Under the pieces are notes generated by a model. The model ran no database searches, was not told the origin of the DNA, and saw nothing but the letters and a program-made list of their open reading frames with translations. This document shows positions 1 through 8,322 of a stretch of 35,376 bases of DNA, one piece after another (positions within the stretch are counted from its first letter, which is position 1; each line of letters starts with the position of its first letter). The DNA comes from Chthonomonadaceae bacterium (GTDB taxonomy: Bacteria > Armatimonadota > Chthonomonadetes > Chthonomonadales > Chthonomonadaceae), in contig DAIDHN010000042.1 in NCBI GenBank assembly GCA_027459665.1, positions 1 through 35,376 of the forward strand, written 5' to 3'. The position numbers were made by a program, and so were the translations under genes.

Positions 1-711
1 AATGGCGGCTCGCTGCAGAATGAGTTGTACGAGGGCAGCAGCGCCGGCAGCCCCCTGCTGGAGGACGGGAGTGCGACGTACACCCCTGGCTTGAGCGAGG
101 AGCGGGGCGGTGTGAGCTATGTGTACCACCCCGGCGCCCTGGGCAGCACGCGGGGGATAACGGCGGCGGGTGCAGCCACCGATGCAGTGGAGTACGACGC
201 GTTTGGCAACACGCTCACTCGCACAGGCAGCACGCCCACGCCCGTGCTGTTTGCAGGCGGCAGCGGGTACCGTTAGGGCAGCGATGGGCTGATGCTGCTG
301 GGTCACCGGTACTACGATGCGAACATAGGGCGGTTTCTGAGCAGCGACCCGGCACAGGCGGGAACCAACTGGTACAGCTACTGCGACAACAACCCGCTGA
401 CAAGGCTCGACCCGACTGGGCTTTTATACGCGAGTACAGGCGGATCATGTTATGTCCGCAGTGCACACAGGGTCGTGTTGCTGCAACAAGGCATCAGGGC
501 GACGAAGTGCGATCGAATCGGCGTATTTCACGCAGGTTGCCCAGCGCTTGCTGGTAGCGGCGTATTTGCCTGCGGCACAGGTCAAAATATTCAAAGCCCC
601 AGCCGCCGGTGCCGCGCCGCCCAAAGCCGCGGTGCAGGGTTGGCTCTATGTCGTTGCTCATATTTTGAGACCACTGGTCGGGTGGTTCAAACTCATTCCA
701 CTGGCAGATAA
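1..711 (+). pseudogene. RHS-repeat core domain, 3' fragment with internal amber stop
   Basis: The frame is open from base 1, so the gene begins outside the window. It encodes the C-terminal end of an RHS/YD-repeat core: a YHPGALGSTRGIT stretch, then VEYDAFGN, GHRYYDANIGRFLSSDP and a final NPLTRLDPTGL ending near base 430. RHS proteins are large secreted or surface proteins that often carry toxic C-terminal tips. A TAG at 274-276 interrupts the frame exactly where the family normally has Gln (GYRQxSDGLMLLGHRYYD), and reading resumes in the same frame beyond it. After DPTGL about 90 further codons remain open to a TAA at 709-711. They match no tip I recognise and run antisense through the 3' end of the glycosidase on the other strand. 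I read it as a decayed remnant; a sequencing error at the TAG is the alternative. Confidence 0.8.
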
Positions 712-1816
712 AGAGAAAATGCGGTTTGTACCTGAGAGCCTTGCGCCACTGCATGCGAAAGGTAACGCCATAATCCTTTCCGCCGGCATCTGTAGTTTCG
801 TAGTTGCCGGTTGCAGGGTCTGAAATGTTGCCGGGGTAGCCGAACACAGTGGTAAGAGCTTCTACCCTGCCGTGAAAGTAGGTAGGCTGCGGTACGCGGT
901 CGTACCACGACCAGTACCCGTACTTTGCAACATGCGTGCTTTCAAGCCAGGCGTTTACATAGCGTATGGTAAACCGCGAATCCGTCCAAGAGGGTGGTTT
1001 TCGCGTAGTTGGGCCGCCCATATACACATCTAGCAGGGGCTTGCCCAGGTAGGTAAGAAACAGTTTACGGTAGCGCGGGTTTTGCAGGTAGTGTTTGTAA
1101 ATGTAGTTGATCTCTTTCATGAAGTTCGGCGTGCCCCATCGATTGTTGTCGGGGCCGACCAGCAGCACAATAGCCGGGTGCTGTTTCATGGTGAGATACA
1201 GATTGCAAAGCAGATTGGTAGAATCGCGCATTTCGCGTGCAACCGGAGTAGCCCAGGGGCCGTTGAGGTTGTTGCTCCAGTCGAGCTGAACAAAATTGAT
1301 GCCCAACTGGTTCATCCAGAGAGTCTGCTGCCGCAGCACCCTTGTGTCGAGAGAGGAGTATTCTCCTAGCAGAGGAGTGGCTTCCTGGTGCCCCCATTTC
1401 GCATATCCCGGGCCGAACCAGGTTTCCAGGTCCATGCCTACAAGGTGGTTTGGGTCGGTGATGATGTGAAAAACGCGCGGTTTCACCTGAATGGCAGCAG
1501 GCGCTGAGACAAGTTTTCCCGCCTGCATCTGAATGCTGTGCATGCCTGTGAGAGGCATGGGCAGTACAAAGCGCACAAGACCGTAGGCATTGGTTGTTAC
1601 CGGCGCGCACCAGGGCCTGCCATCCATCAGCGGCTGCAGAGTTACGTCTGAAAGACGTTTGCCAGCCTGGTCCTGCGTAACTGCAAGAAAGGCGGCAAGC
1701 CCGCCCTCCTGCGCAGTGGTATTTACTGCCGTGAGTGCGATGGAAGCCGGGGCAGGAGCAGCATGGCAAACTACGGGCAGCGCCAAAAACAGCAGAAGTG
1801 GCAGCAAACGTTTCAT
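494..1816 (-). CDS. Secreted GH99/GH71-like glycoside hydrolase
   Basis: 440 residues with a clear Sec signal peptide (MKRLLPLLLFLALPVVCHAAP). Residues ~25-110 look like a small beta-sandwich or invasin-like domain, followed by the catalytic region: an ETWFGPGYAKWGH segment, LGEYSSLDTRVL, NFVQLDWSNN, and a late FICQWNEFEPP with acidic residues. These fit the clan of (beta/alpha)8-barrel glycosidases acting on alpha-linked glycans (GH99, GH71 and relatives, often annotated as glycoside hydrolase family 99-like). It probably acts outside the cytoplasm on a polysaccharide; the substrate cannot be told from sequence. It is transcribed divergently from the Gfo/Idh oxidoreductase and shares a ~250-base intergenic region with it. 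Its last ~15 residues (after RRYQQAL) are basic and overlap the antisense RHS remnant, so the 3' end may have been reshaped by that junction. Confidence 0.72.
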   Translation of the reverse strand: MKRLLPLLLFLALPVVCHAAPAPASIALTAVNTTAQEGGLAAFLAVTQDQAGKRLSDVTLQPLMDGRPWCAPVTTNAYGLVRFVLPMPLTGMHSIQMQAGKLVSAPAAIQVKPRVFHIITDPNHLVGMDLETWFGPGYAKWGHQEATPLLGEYSSLDTRVLRQQTLWMNQLGINFVQLDWSNNLNGPWATPVAREMRDSTNLLCNLYLTMKQHPAIVLLVGPDNNRWGTPNFMKEINYIYKHYLQNPRYRKLFLTYLGKPLLDVYMGGPTTRKPPSWTDSRFTIRYVNAWLESTHVAKYGYWSWYDRVPQPTYFHGRVEALTTVFGYPGNISDPATGNYETTDAGGKDYGVTFRMQWRKALRYKPHFLFICQWNEFEPPDQWSQNMSNDIEPTLHRGFGRRGTGGWGFEYFDLCRRQIRRYQQALGNLREIRRFDRTSSP

Positions 1817-2067
1817 ACTTCCTCATTTCTCCTGGGTAATTTATCAGGGGCAGAGATGCTGGTCAACGTGCATATGCAGTGTGCAGATGCACCGGATATA
1901 TTGCTTAGCCGGGCTTGCAAATCCTTCTCTCTTTCAAACTCTGCCGCATTGGCCAGCCCCGTAAATAAAAACAGGTGCAAAGTAAGGCAGGAACACGGTG
2001 CAAGCGAGGGGAATAACCTTTATGCAGGTTTTTCAACCTCAATCTATCCGAAAGGAAATCTTCCAGA

Positions 2068-3123
2068 ATGGCAAAGAAAGTACGTATCGGTGTAATAGGC
2101 GCCGGAGGCATTGCCAATGGGGCACACCTTCCTGGCTACTCCAAAATTCCTGATATTTGTGAGGTAGTGGCATTGTGCGACATAGACCCGGCCGCACTTA
2201 AAAACACCTCGGAAAAATATCCCGATATAAAGCATCTTTTCGATGATCATCGAAAAATGCTGGAAATGCCGGAAATAGATGCAGTCTCGGTCTGCACACC
2301 TAACTATGCGCATTTCGAGACCACTGTCAACTCGCTCAAGGCAGGCAAGCATGTGCTGTGCGAAAAGCCTATAGCCATGAATGCAGTAGAGGCTGCAGAA
2401 ATGGTAAGCGTGGCGCGCAAAAACGGCAAGATACTGCAAATAGGCTACAACAGCCGCTTTCAGCCCTCTAACCAGGCTCTGAAACGCTTTATAGAGGCAG
2501 GCGAACTGGGAGACATCTATTATGCCAGGGCGCAGGCGCTGCGCGTACGCGGCATTCCCGGCTGGGGCGTATTTATAGACAAGGAGAAGCAGGGAGGCGG
2601 CCCTCTGATAGACATTGGCGTGCATATACTAGACCTCACCCTCTGGATGATGGGGCACCCGAAACCTGTGGCTGCCAGCGGCATTACCTACCAGAAATTT
2701 GGCAAGCGGCCCGATGTAGTGGGCTTTATGGGCCAGTGGGATCATACCAAATTCACTGTAGAAGACTTTGCCTCTGCGCTCATACGCTTCGAAAACGGGG
2801 CCACTATTGTGCTGGAAGCAAGCTTTGTGGCCAATCTGCGGCAGGAAGCGCACAACCTTACTCTGCTTGGTACCGAAGGCGGGGCGGAAACCAACCCCTT
2901 CAGCATCACCCAGGAAAGGCACAAGAGCGTGTTTACCTATGAACCCAAAATACCTGGCGGAAACAACATCAACACGCACCACGCTGAAATGAAGGCATTT
3001 GCAGAGTGTGTGCGCGATGGCAAAGAACCGCTGGTAACTGGCGAACACGGCCTGATGGTCGCCCGCATCATGGATGCTATCTATCGCTCTTCTGAAGAAG
3101 GATGCGAAGTAAAAATCGCCTGA
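2068..3123 (+). CDS. Gfo/Idh/MocA family NAD(P)-dependent oxidoreductase
   Basis: 351 residues, the usual family length. An N-terminal Rossmann fold carries GAGGIA at 11-16. The family hallmark CEKP is at 98-101, its Lys being the conserved catalytic or cofactor-binding residue. The C-terminal alpha/beta domain has GGGPLIDIGVHILDL at 177-191, giving the conserved Asp182, His186 and Asp189 set. Members oxidise or epimerise sugars, inositols and their derivatives with a nicotinamide cofactor, and the exact substrate is not predictable here. There is no signal peptide, so it is cytoplasmic. An AAAGGAAA ribosome binding site precedes the ATG. An MFS transporter follows on the same strand, and a secreted glycosidase lies divergently upstream. 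This suggests a small carbohydrate-use locus in which the glycosidase releases a sugar and this enzyme processes it (inference). Confidence 0.92.
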   Translation: MAKKVRIGVIGAGGIANGAHLPGYSKIPDICEVVALCDIDPAALKNTSEKYPDIKHLFDDHRKMLEMPEIDAVSVCTPNYAHFETTVNSLKAGKHVLCEKPIAMNAVEAAEMVSVARKNGKILQIGYNSRFQPSNQALKRFIEAGELGDIYYARAQALRVRGIPGWGVFIDKEKQGGGPLIDIGVHILDLTLWMMGHPKPVAASGITYQKFGKRPDVVGFMGQWDHTKFTVEDFASALIRFENGATIVLEASFVANLRQEAHNLTLLGTEGGAETNPFSITQERHKSVFTYEPKIPGGNNINTHHAEMKAFAECVRDGKEPLVTGEHGLMVARIMDAIYRSSEEGCEVKIA

Positions 3124-3139
3124 GCCAAGCCTGAAACCT

Positions 3140-3180
3140 GCGGGCGCGTACTTTGCGTATAGAAGAGCGAACGCGCCCGC
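3140..3180 (+). other. GC-rich perfect hairpin between oxidoreductase and transporter genes
   Basis: GCGGGCGCGT (3140-3149) is exactly complementary to ACGCGCCCGC (3171-3180), giving a 10-bp stem around a 21-base loop, starting 17 bases after the oxidoreductase stop. No T-tract follows, so it is not a classical intrinsic terminator. It could be an mRNA-stability or processing element, or a leader structure of the transporter. A TTG in the loop (3153) would be a poor start codon. Confidence 0.6.
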
Positions 3181-3230
3181 ATACTGTGTATTCAAACCGC
3201 TTGCTTTATTCAACCAGAAAGGGTCTTTTT

Positions 3231-4529
3231 TTGTCTGAAAGCGCCAACAGCGGCTCATTATTGCCTGAAAACGACAACACCACTCCATCGAATTCTCCAG
3301 CAGAGCCAAAAGAAAAAACCACTCGCCTGCTGCCTTCAGAAAAGCGTATGCTCTACGCCATAGTGCTGGTTTCTGGAATGGGAGAACTGGCGTACAACAT
3401 GGTGAACACGTCGGCGCTGCCGGTATTTGTAAAAGATATTCATCTCTCTACTGTGTGGATATCTTATCTGGTAGCAGCTTTTCTGCTGGCAGAAGGCATT
3501 CTTAAATCGCCCATGGGTCTGCTGAGCGATCACACAGGGCGCAAACCCATCATTCTGCTTGCACCATGCATTTCAATGTTCACTGCGCTTGCCACCGTGC
3601 ATCTTCACAACCCAATTTTACTGCTGATTTTGAGGCTGCTGGATGGCGTGGCCGCGGCAGCACTCTGGCCGGCAACTTTCAGTCTGATTGCCGATCGTAT
3701 TCCTGAAGAACGGCGTGCGGTTGGCATGAGCTACTTCAACATGGCATATCTGGTAGGAGTGGCGCTTGGGCCTGCCATCAGCGGCCACCTGGACGACCAG
3801 TTTCATACTCCCCGCGCAACCTTTTATGCGGCAGCTGTTCTGTTTGCTATTATGCTGGCCGTAGCCGTGTTTCTGCTGCCAGGCGGCAGAGCCGTGCACC
3901 ATGAGGATGGCGAGGCGGTGAACCTGAAAACATTTTGGTCTATGCTGAATGCAATGCCGCTGCTGCTGGGAACAGTGTTTCTGCTGTTTGGAGGTATAGG
4001 CCTGATCATTCCTTACGTCAAGCTTTTCTCAATGGAACGGTACGGGCTGAGTGAAAGCAGCTTTGGCAATATGCTGATTGCGCCGGCCCTGCTAATAGCA
4101 GCGCTCTCTGCACCGCTGGGAGGCATGGGCGACAGAATAGGCCGGCCGCTGGCTGTTCGAGTGGGACTGGCTATCTGCACTGCGGCATTTTGGGCGCTGA
4201 TTCTGTTTACCTCCCGCTGGACGCTGCTGATTATGGGCACATTGATAGGCGTGGGGTTTGTAACCGCTTTTCCATCATTCATTGCAATTGTCACCATGCA
4301 CTGCCCCTCACGGCTTAGGGGCAGTGCGGTGGGGGCAATCGGCACTGCACAGGGCGTTGGCGCACTGCTGGGGGTGGTAGCAGGAGGAAAGCTGTGGGAA
4401 ATGCGTTCCTTTGCCCTGGGGCCGTTTATGGTGGTCAAACATGAACTGCCTTTTGTAGGCTGTGCCGTGCTGGTAACGCTGGCCCTTGCAGCCCTGCTGC
4501 CCAGGCAAAGCATGAAGCTTTCTGCCTAG
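3231..4529 (+). CDS. Major facilitator superfamily (MFS) transporter
   Basis: About 432 residues with roughly twelve hydrophobic segments in two six-helix halves. The MFS motif A is plain after helix 2-3 (GLLSDHTGRKPIIL, ~97-110), with a related copy in the second half (GGMGDRIGRPLAV). An inner-membrane, proton-coupled sugar or drug transporter is expected; the sequence does not settle which. I start it at TTG 3231, which has an AGAAAGGG ribosome binding site just upstream. A TTG at 3153 would lie inside a strong hairpin and add 26 residues with no homology look. Even so, the protein begins with ~35 hydrophilic residues rich in Asn, Ser and Pro. It follows the Gfo/Idh oxidoreductase by ~107 bases on the same strand and converges with kdsB. 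Confidence 0.88.
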   Translation: MSESANSGSLLPENDNTTPSNSPAEPKEKTTRLLPSEKRMLYAIVLVSGMGELAYNMVNTSALPVFVKDIHLSTVWISYLVAAFLLAEGILKSPMGLLSDHTGRKPIILLAPCISMFTALATVHLHNPILLLILRLLDGVAAAALWPATFSLIADRIPEERRAVGMSYFNMAYLVGVALGPAISGHLDDQFHTPRATFYAAAVLFAIMLAVAVFLLPGGRAVHHEDGEAVNLKTFWSMLNAMPLLLGTVFLLFGGIGLIIPYVKLFSMERYGLSESSFGNMLIAPALLIAALSAPLGGMGDRIGRPLAVRVGLAICTAAFWALILFTSRWTLLIMGTLIGVGFVTAFPSFIAIVTMHCPSRLRGSAVGAIGTAQGVGALLGVVAGGKLWEMRSFALGPFMVVKHELPFVGCAVLVTLALAALLPRQSMKLSA

Positions 4530-4536
4530 CTTCGGC

Positions 4537-5262
4537 TTAAGAAAGCAGCTTTCTTACCTTTTCCAGGTCAGACAGGGTATCCACTCCGATCGAGGGCTTT
4601 TCCACCTCTGCCATGCGTATGCGGTACCCATGTTCCAGGGCGCGCAGCTGCTCCAGGCTTTCGCTCAGTTCCAGCGGGGTAGGCGGAAGCGCCGCAAACG
4701 TTTGCAAAAACCCTGCCCGGTAAGCGTACAAACCCAGGTGCAGGCGGGGCAGCAAATGCCCTTCAAGGCGGGGGTGAGGAATGCGTGAGCGGGAGAAATA
4801 AAGAGCATCTCCATTTTGGGCGCATACCACCTTCACTGCAGCAGGGTCTTCGTAGCTTTCGGGCGGGCAGGGGCAGTGTACGCTGCTCATCACTACGCTG
4901 CTTTCTTTCAGAAGCGGCTGTATAACAGCGCTGATGGCGGCAGGGTCGAGCATTGGCTCATCGCCCTGCATATTCACCACAATGTCATCCTGCTGCAGCC
5001 CCAGCAGCCTCGCTGCCTCGGCCAGACGGTCTGAACCGGTACGGCAGTCGTGACTGGTGAGTACGGTTTTGCCTCCAAATTGTTCTACAGCCTCTGCAAT
5101 CTCTGCATCCGGGGTGGTTACGTACACTGCCGTCAGCCCTTCAGCCTGCACAGCCCGGTTCCATACATGCCAAACCATGGGGCGGCCGGCAATCTCCAGC
5201 AGAGGCTTGCGCGGCAGGCGGGTGGCCGCCAGCCTCACGGGTATCAAACCTGCAATCTGCAT
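4537..5262 (-). CDS. kdsB: 3-deoxy-manno-octulosonate cytidylyltransferase
   Basis: 241 residues, close to the usual KdsB length. It activates Kdo as CMP-Kdo for the inner core of lipopolysaccharide and is cytoplasmic. Family signatures: IPVRLAATRLPRKPL (7-21), CRTGSDRLAEA (73-83), NMQGDEP (97-103), HLGLYAYR (175-182) and GVDTLSDL (227-234). The start at 5262 is chosen because AAAGAGGAG lies five bases upstream of the ATG and the conserved sequence begins at once; the frame stays open for 36 more codons upstream, but that part is basic and unrelated. It is divergent from the SDR reductase-kdsD pair, placing CMP-Kdo synthesis next to the arabinose-5-phosphate isomerase that starts the same pathway. 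It shows the organism makes a Kdo-containing outer membrane or capsule. Confidence 0.95.
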   Translation of the reverse strand: MQIAGLIPVRLAATRLPRKPLLEIAGRPMVWHVWNRAVQAEGLTAVYVTTPDAEIAEAVEQFGGKTVLTSHDCRTGSDRLAEAARLLGLQQDDIVVNMQGDEPMLDPAAISAVIQPLLKESSVVMSSVHCPCPPESYEDPAAVKVVCAQNGDALYFSRSRIPHPRLEGHLLPRLHLGLYAYRAGFLQTFAALPPTPLELSESLEQLRALEHGYRIRMAEVEKPSIGVDTLSDLEKVRKLLS

Positions 5263-5460
5263 AATACTCCTCTTTATGGCGCAGCGGAAACGCTGCCCGG
5301 TGCGCCGCAGCTGCTGAAATTGTACTTGTTTAGCAGTGTTTTTTTTATTTTCAGGCGGTGCAGGTTCCAAAAACTGCCCCGGGTAAACAATCTCCTCAGC
5401 AGCGGCGGCAGGGTATCATTGTGTGATGAAAAGCGAAGAAAGAAAGTTAGGGTAACCAGA

Positions 5461-6414
5461 ATGCGTGTTCTTATCACCGGTGCAGGGGGATTTGTGGGGC
5501 AGCATCTTATTGCACTGCTGAGAGAAGTGGAACCGGAGAGCGAACTGCTTGCTCTGGAGAACAGCAGCGGGCAAAATCGCAGCTATCCCGAAGGCGTACG
5601 GAGAGTCGCCTGCGACATCCGCAGCAGAGCGGCAGTGCAGGAACTGATTGCTCGCGAAAAGCCTGAGCAAATTTATCATCTGGCAGCTATTTCTGCCGGA
5701 GGAGCGGCAAACCGGGAAGAGGTGTTTGCTGTGAATGTGGAAGGCACGCGCTGCCTGCTGGATGCCGCAGCATCTCTGCAGCCCTACCCGCGGGTGCTGC
5801 TTGCCTCTTCGGGATATGTGTACGGCAACACCAGCCCCCACCGCCCTGCACGTGAAGAAGACCCCATTGGGCCGCTGTGGCGTTTTGGGGCATACACCGA
5901 CAGCAAAATTGAAATGGAAAGCGTGGCGCGAGGGTACCGTGCCCTAGCTATTGTTGCGCGCCCATTTTTGCACATTGGCCCCGGGCAGGCGCCTTCTTTT
6001 GCGCTTTCCAGTTTTGCACAGCAAACCGCCCGCATAGAAAAAAAACGGATGCCGCCCGTACTCAAAACGGGCAATACGCAAACACTGCTCGACCTGCTCG
6101 ATGTGCGTGATGTGGTAGAGGCATACCGGCTTTTGATGTGGCGGGCAGAGACAGGGGAGACGTACAACATTGCAACGGGCAGGGCAACAATGCTGTACGA
6201 TGCGCTGCAGATGCTGCTTGCGCTCAGCCCAGACAAAATTGAGGTGCAAAACGACCCTGAACGCATGCGGCCTGCAGCTATTGTATGTGCTGTCGGAGAC
6301 CCGTCGCGCATGGCTAGTACAACAGGCTGGCAGCCGCGCATTGCTCTGCAGCAGACACTCGCCGACCTGCTGCAGTACTGGCGCGCCAGGGAGGAAGAAG
6401 ATGCAGAAAAATAG
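5461..6414 (+). CDS. NAD-dependent epimerase/dehydratase, GDP-4-keto-6-deoxymannose reductase-like
   Basis: 317 residues of extended short-chain dehydrogenase type. The nucleotide-binding GAGGFVG is at 7-13, SSGYVYG at 116-122 and the catalytic YTDSK at 145-149, with RPFLHIGPGQ at 168-177. That last stretch closely resembles the RPFNHxGPGQ typical of GDP-4-dehydro-6-deoxy-D-mannose reductases (Rmd), so GDP-rhamnose or a similar deoxysugar nucleotide is the likely product. No GDP-mannose dehydratase is seen nearby, so the substrate assignment is moderate. The ATG at 5461 is the first reasonable start; the open frame upstream covers the kdsB start region and looks non-coding. The 3' end overlaps the kdsD start by 14 bases, so the two are cotranscribed. 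Role: supply of a nucleotide sugar for surface polysaccharide. Confidence 0.85.
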   Translation: MRVLITGAGGFVGQHLIALLREVEPESELLALENSSGQNRSYPEGVRRVACDIRSRAAVQELIAREKPEQIYHLAAISAGGAANREEVFAVNVEGTRCLLDAAASLQPYPRVLLASSGYVYGNTSPHRPAREEDPIGPLWRFGAYTDSKIEMESVARGYRALAIVARPFLHIGPGQAPSFALSSFAQQTARIEKKRMPPVLKTGNTQTLLDLLDVRDVVEAYRLLMWRAETGETYNIATGRATMLYDALQMLLALSPDKIEVQNDPERMRPAAIVCAVGDPSRMASTTGWQPRIALQQTLADLLQYWRAREEEDAEK

Positions 6415-7381
6415 TGAACTGCAGTTTGCAGTTGAGACCATGCAGATGGAGGCAGATGCAATTGCACGCGCTGCCGGCCGTTTGGGTGAGGGTTTTGAAA
6501 AGGCGCTGGGTATTCTGGCAGCGTGCAGCGGCAAAATAGTTGTGAGCGGGGTGGGCAAATCGGGCATAGCGGCACGCAAGCTGGCCGCAACCCTTGCCTC
6601 CACAGGCTCTCCTGCCTTCTTTCTGCACCCTGTAGAGGCGCTGCATGGCGACCTGGGAGCGGTGACCGGAGACGATGTGGCAATTGCGCTTTCTCAAAGC
6701 GGGGAAAGCGCCGAACTGAATGCGCTGCTGCCCGCGCTGCGCGCCCGCAAAACTCCGATTGTAGCGCTCACGGGCAATGCAGAGTCTGTGCTGGCGCGCC
6801 TGGCAGACATTACACTGGATACTTCGGTGGAGCGTGAGGCATGCCCGCTCAACCTGGCACCCACTGCCAGTGTGCTTGTGGCGCTTGCGGTAGGCGACGC
6901 ACTGGCCATGTGCTTGCAAAAACGCCGCGGCCTCAGCGCAGAAGAGTATGCGCTGAATCATCCTGGCGGCAGGCTGGGCAGGCGTCTTACGCTCTGCGTA
7001 CGCGATGTTATGCCTGTACATGGTGAAAATGTGCCCTCTGTTGCCCCCGCTGCTACATTTGAAACAGTGGTATGCAGCCTTTCGGCGGGGCATATGGGGG
7101 CGGTGTGCGTGTGCGGCGAAACACGTGAAATGCTGGGAATTATTACTGAAGGCGATGTACACAAAGCTCTGCTGAACGGGATGAAAAACGGATTTGATTT
7201 TACAGCAGCAGATATAATGAATGCCCATCCGCAGGTAACTCTTGCGCCCGGGCAGCTGGCGTACGAGGCGCTGCAAATAATGACGCAAAGGCTCCGCCCG
7301 GTGTCTGTAGCTCCCGTGCTGCAGCACGGGCTGTGTGTAGGCATGCTGCGTGTGAACGATCTGGTGCAGGCAGGATTGTAG
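6401..7381 (+). CDS. kdsD: D-arabinose 5-phosphate isomerase (KdsD/KpsF family)
   Basis: 326 residues with the standard architecture: an SIS sugar-isomerase domain (~1-195) and two CBS repeats (~200-326). Visible motifs are GVGKSG (50-55), ALSQSGESAE (96-105) and HPGGRLGRRL (187-196). It converts ribulose 5-phosphate to arabinose 5-phosphate, the first committed step toward Kdo, and pairs with the kdsB gene on the other strand about 1.1 kb away. The ATG at 6401 follows directly after GAGGAAGAAG and lies 14 bases inside the preceding SDR gene, implying translational coupling. CBS domains in this family may sense a nucleotide ligand. The second enzyme and the phosphatase of the pathway (kdsA, kdsC) are not in the window. 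Confidence 0.94.
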   Translation: MQKNSELQFAVETMQMEADAIARAAGRLGEGFEKALGILAACSGKIVVSGVGKSGIAARKLAATLASTGSPAFFLHPVEALHGDLGAVTGDDVAIALSQSGESAELNALLPALRARKTPIVALTGNAESVLARLADITLDTSVEREACPLNLAPTASVLVALAVGDALAMCLQKRRGLSAEEYALNHPGGRLGRRLTLCVRDVMPVHGENVPSVAPAATFETVVCSLSAGHMGAVCVCGETREMLGIITEGDVHKALLNGMKNGFDFTAADIMNAHPQVTLAPGQLAYEALQIMTQRLRPVSVAPVLQHGLCVGMLRVNDLVQAGL

Positions 7382-7405
7382 CCGACAGGGGGAGATACGA
7401 AAAGG

Positions 7406-7765
7406 TTGCCTCAATATATCTATATGACTGTGCCGCAGGCGCTGTGGCAGCAGGCAGTGAACATTGGGCTTTATCAGCCGCTTTCACTGAATGAGGAGGG
7501 TTTTCTGCACGCGGCGGCGGCAGGGCAGTTTATGAAATGCGCCTGCCAGTTTTATGCCGGGCGCACCGATGCGCTTGCACTGCGCATAAACATTAGTCTG
7601 CTCACAGCGCCGCTGCGCTTTGAACCGGGCAAAAGCGGTACGCTTTACCCCCACATTTACGGCGCGCTCAATGTTGGCGCAGTAGATGCTGTAGAACTGC
7701 TGCAGCCAGACAGCATGGGCGGGTTTGAGCCGTGCAGCATTGTAAAGGAGAATTCAGGGCTATGA
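7406..7765 (+). CDS. DUF952 domain protein
   Basis: 119 residues fitting the small DUF952 family: a leading YIYMTVPQALWQQA, then GLYQPLSLNEEGFLHAA, and a late LYPHIYGALNVGAV in place of the family's usual FPHIYGPLxxxAV. The fold resembles ADP-ribosyltransferase-like proteins in outline, but no biochemical function is established. The start is TTG 7406, chosen because the conserved IY lies right after it; ATG 7424 would remove that. AAAAGG and GGGGAGA lie just upstream. The stop overlaps the ATG of the following DinB-like gene (ATGA), so both are likely translated from one message, perhaps as a continuation of the kdsD transcript 24 bases upstream. Confidence 0.82.
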   Translation: MPQYIYMTVPQALWQQAVNIGLYQPLSLNEEGFLHAAAAGQFMKCACQFYAGRTDALALRINISLLTAPLRFEPGKSGTLYPHIYGALNVGAVDAVELLQPDSMGGFEPCSIVKENSGL

Positions 7766-8283
7766 CCGATACCAACTGGAACGAGATGAATGCAAAGCTG
7801 CTTTACCATTTTATTCTGGCTATAGCATCCATGCTGAGCCGCTTTCCGTCAGACCGATGGGAATGGCAGGTTACTCCCTCTGCGCCTTCTGCGCGCATGC
7901 TGGGAGAACATTGCTACAGCTGGCTGGTATGCGACCGGCAGCATATTGCAGAGCCTGATGCACAAAAGCATGCAGACATACCGCTTCCATTGCATCAGCA
8001 GGAATTGTGCAGTCTGCTGCAGGCAGAAGCGCAAACCTGGCGCACCCTGATAGAAAACCTGTCGCCTGAAGAGCTGGTGCAGCCGCGCCTGCAGTTTGGG
8101 GGCGGCTCTATGACAGTGATGGGGTTTACAGGGCATATTTTGCAAAACACCATTTACAAGTGCGGTCAGATTTCCACTCTCTATTTCGCGCTGGGGCTGG
8201 ATGGGGAAGAAACGTATGCCGCCCCAATGCCCAACCCTATCTATGCGCATATGCGTGCTGGCACTCTGGATGAACTGCAGTAG
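7762..8283 (+). CDS. DinB-like four-helix protein with altered metal site
   Basis: 173 residues, mostly helical, resembling the DinB/YfiT (DUF1572-like) superfamily. Many members are thiol-dependent metalloenzymes with a three-His site. His50 (LGEHCYSW) and His125 (GFTGHILQN) fit two ligands. The third, normally in an HxGQI motif, is Lys133 here (IYKCGQI), so the metal centre looks incomplete or altered. A Cys sits beside it at 134. The ATG overlaps the DUF952 stop by four bases and has AAGGAG upstream. Function is unknown, and the relation to DUF952 is only by operon. The assignment to the superfamily is by motif recognition and is moderate. Confidence 0.68.
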   Translation: MTDTNWNEMNAKLLYHFILAIASMLSRFPSDRWEWQVTPSAPSARMLGEHCYSWLVCDRQHIAEPDAQKHADIPLPLHQQELCSLLQAEAQTWRTLIENLSPEELVQPRLQFGGGSMTVMGFTGHILQNTIYKCGQISTLYFALGLDGEETYAAPMPNPIYAHMRAGTLDELQ

Positions 8284-8322
8284 CCATTTGCCGCAGGTAC
8301 ATCTGCACGTGTGCACTGCCGT

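Noticed and set aside
4540-4556. AAGAAAGC-A-GCTTTCTT palindrome as a terminator between MFS and kdsB
   Set aside because: It lies within the kdsB 3' coding end, has a one-base centre and no T-tract; may be chance.
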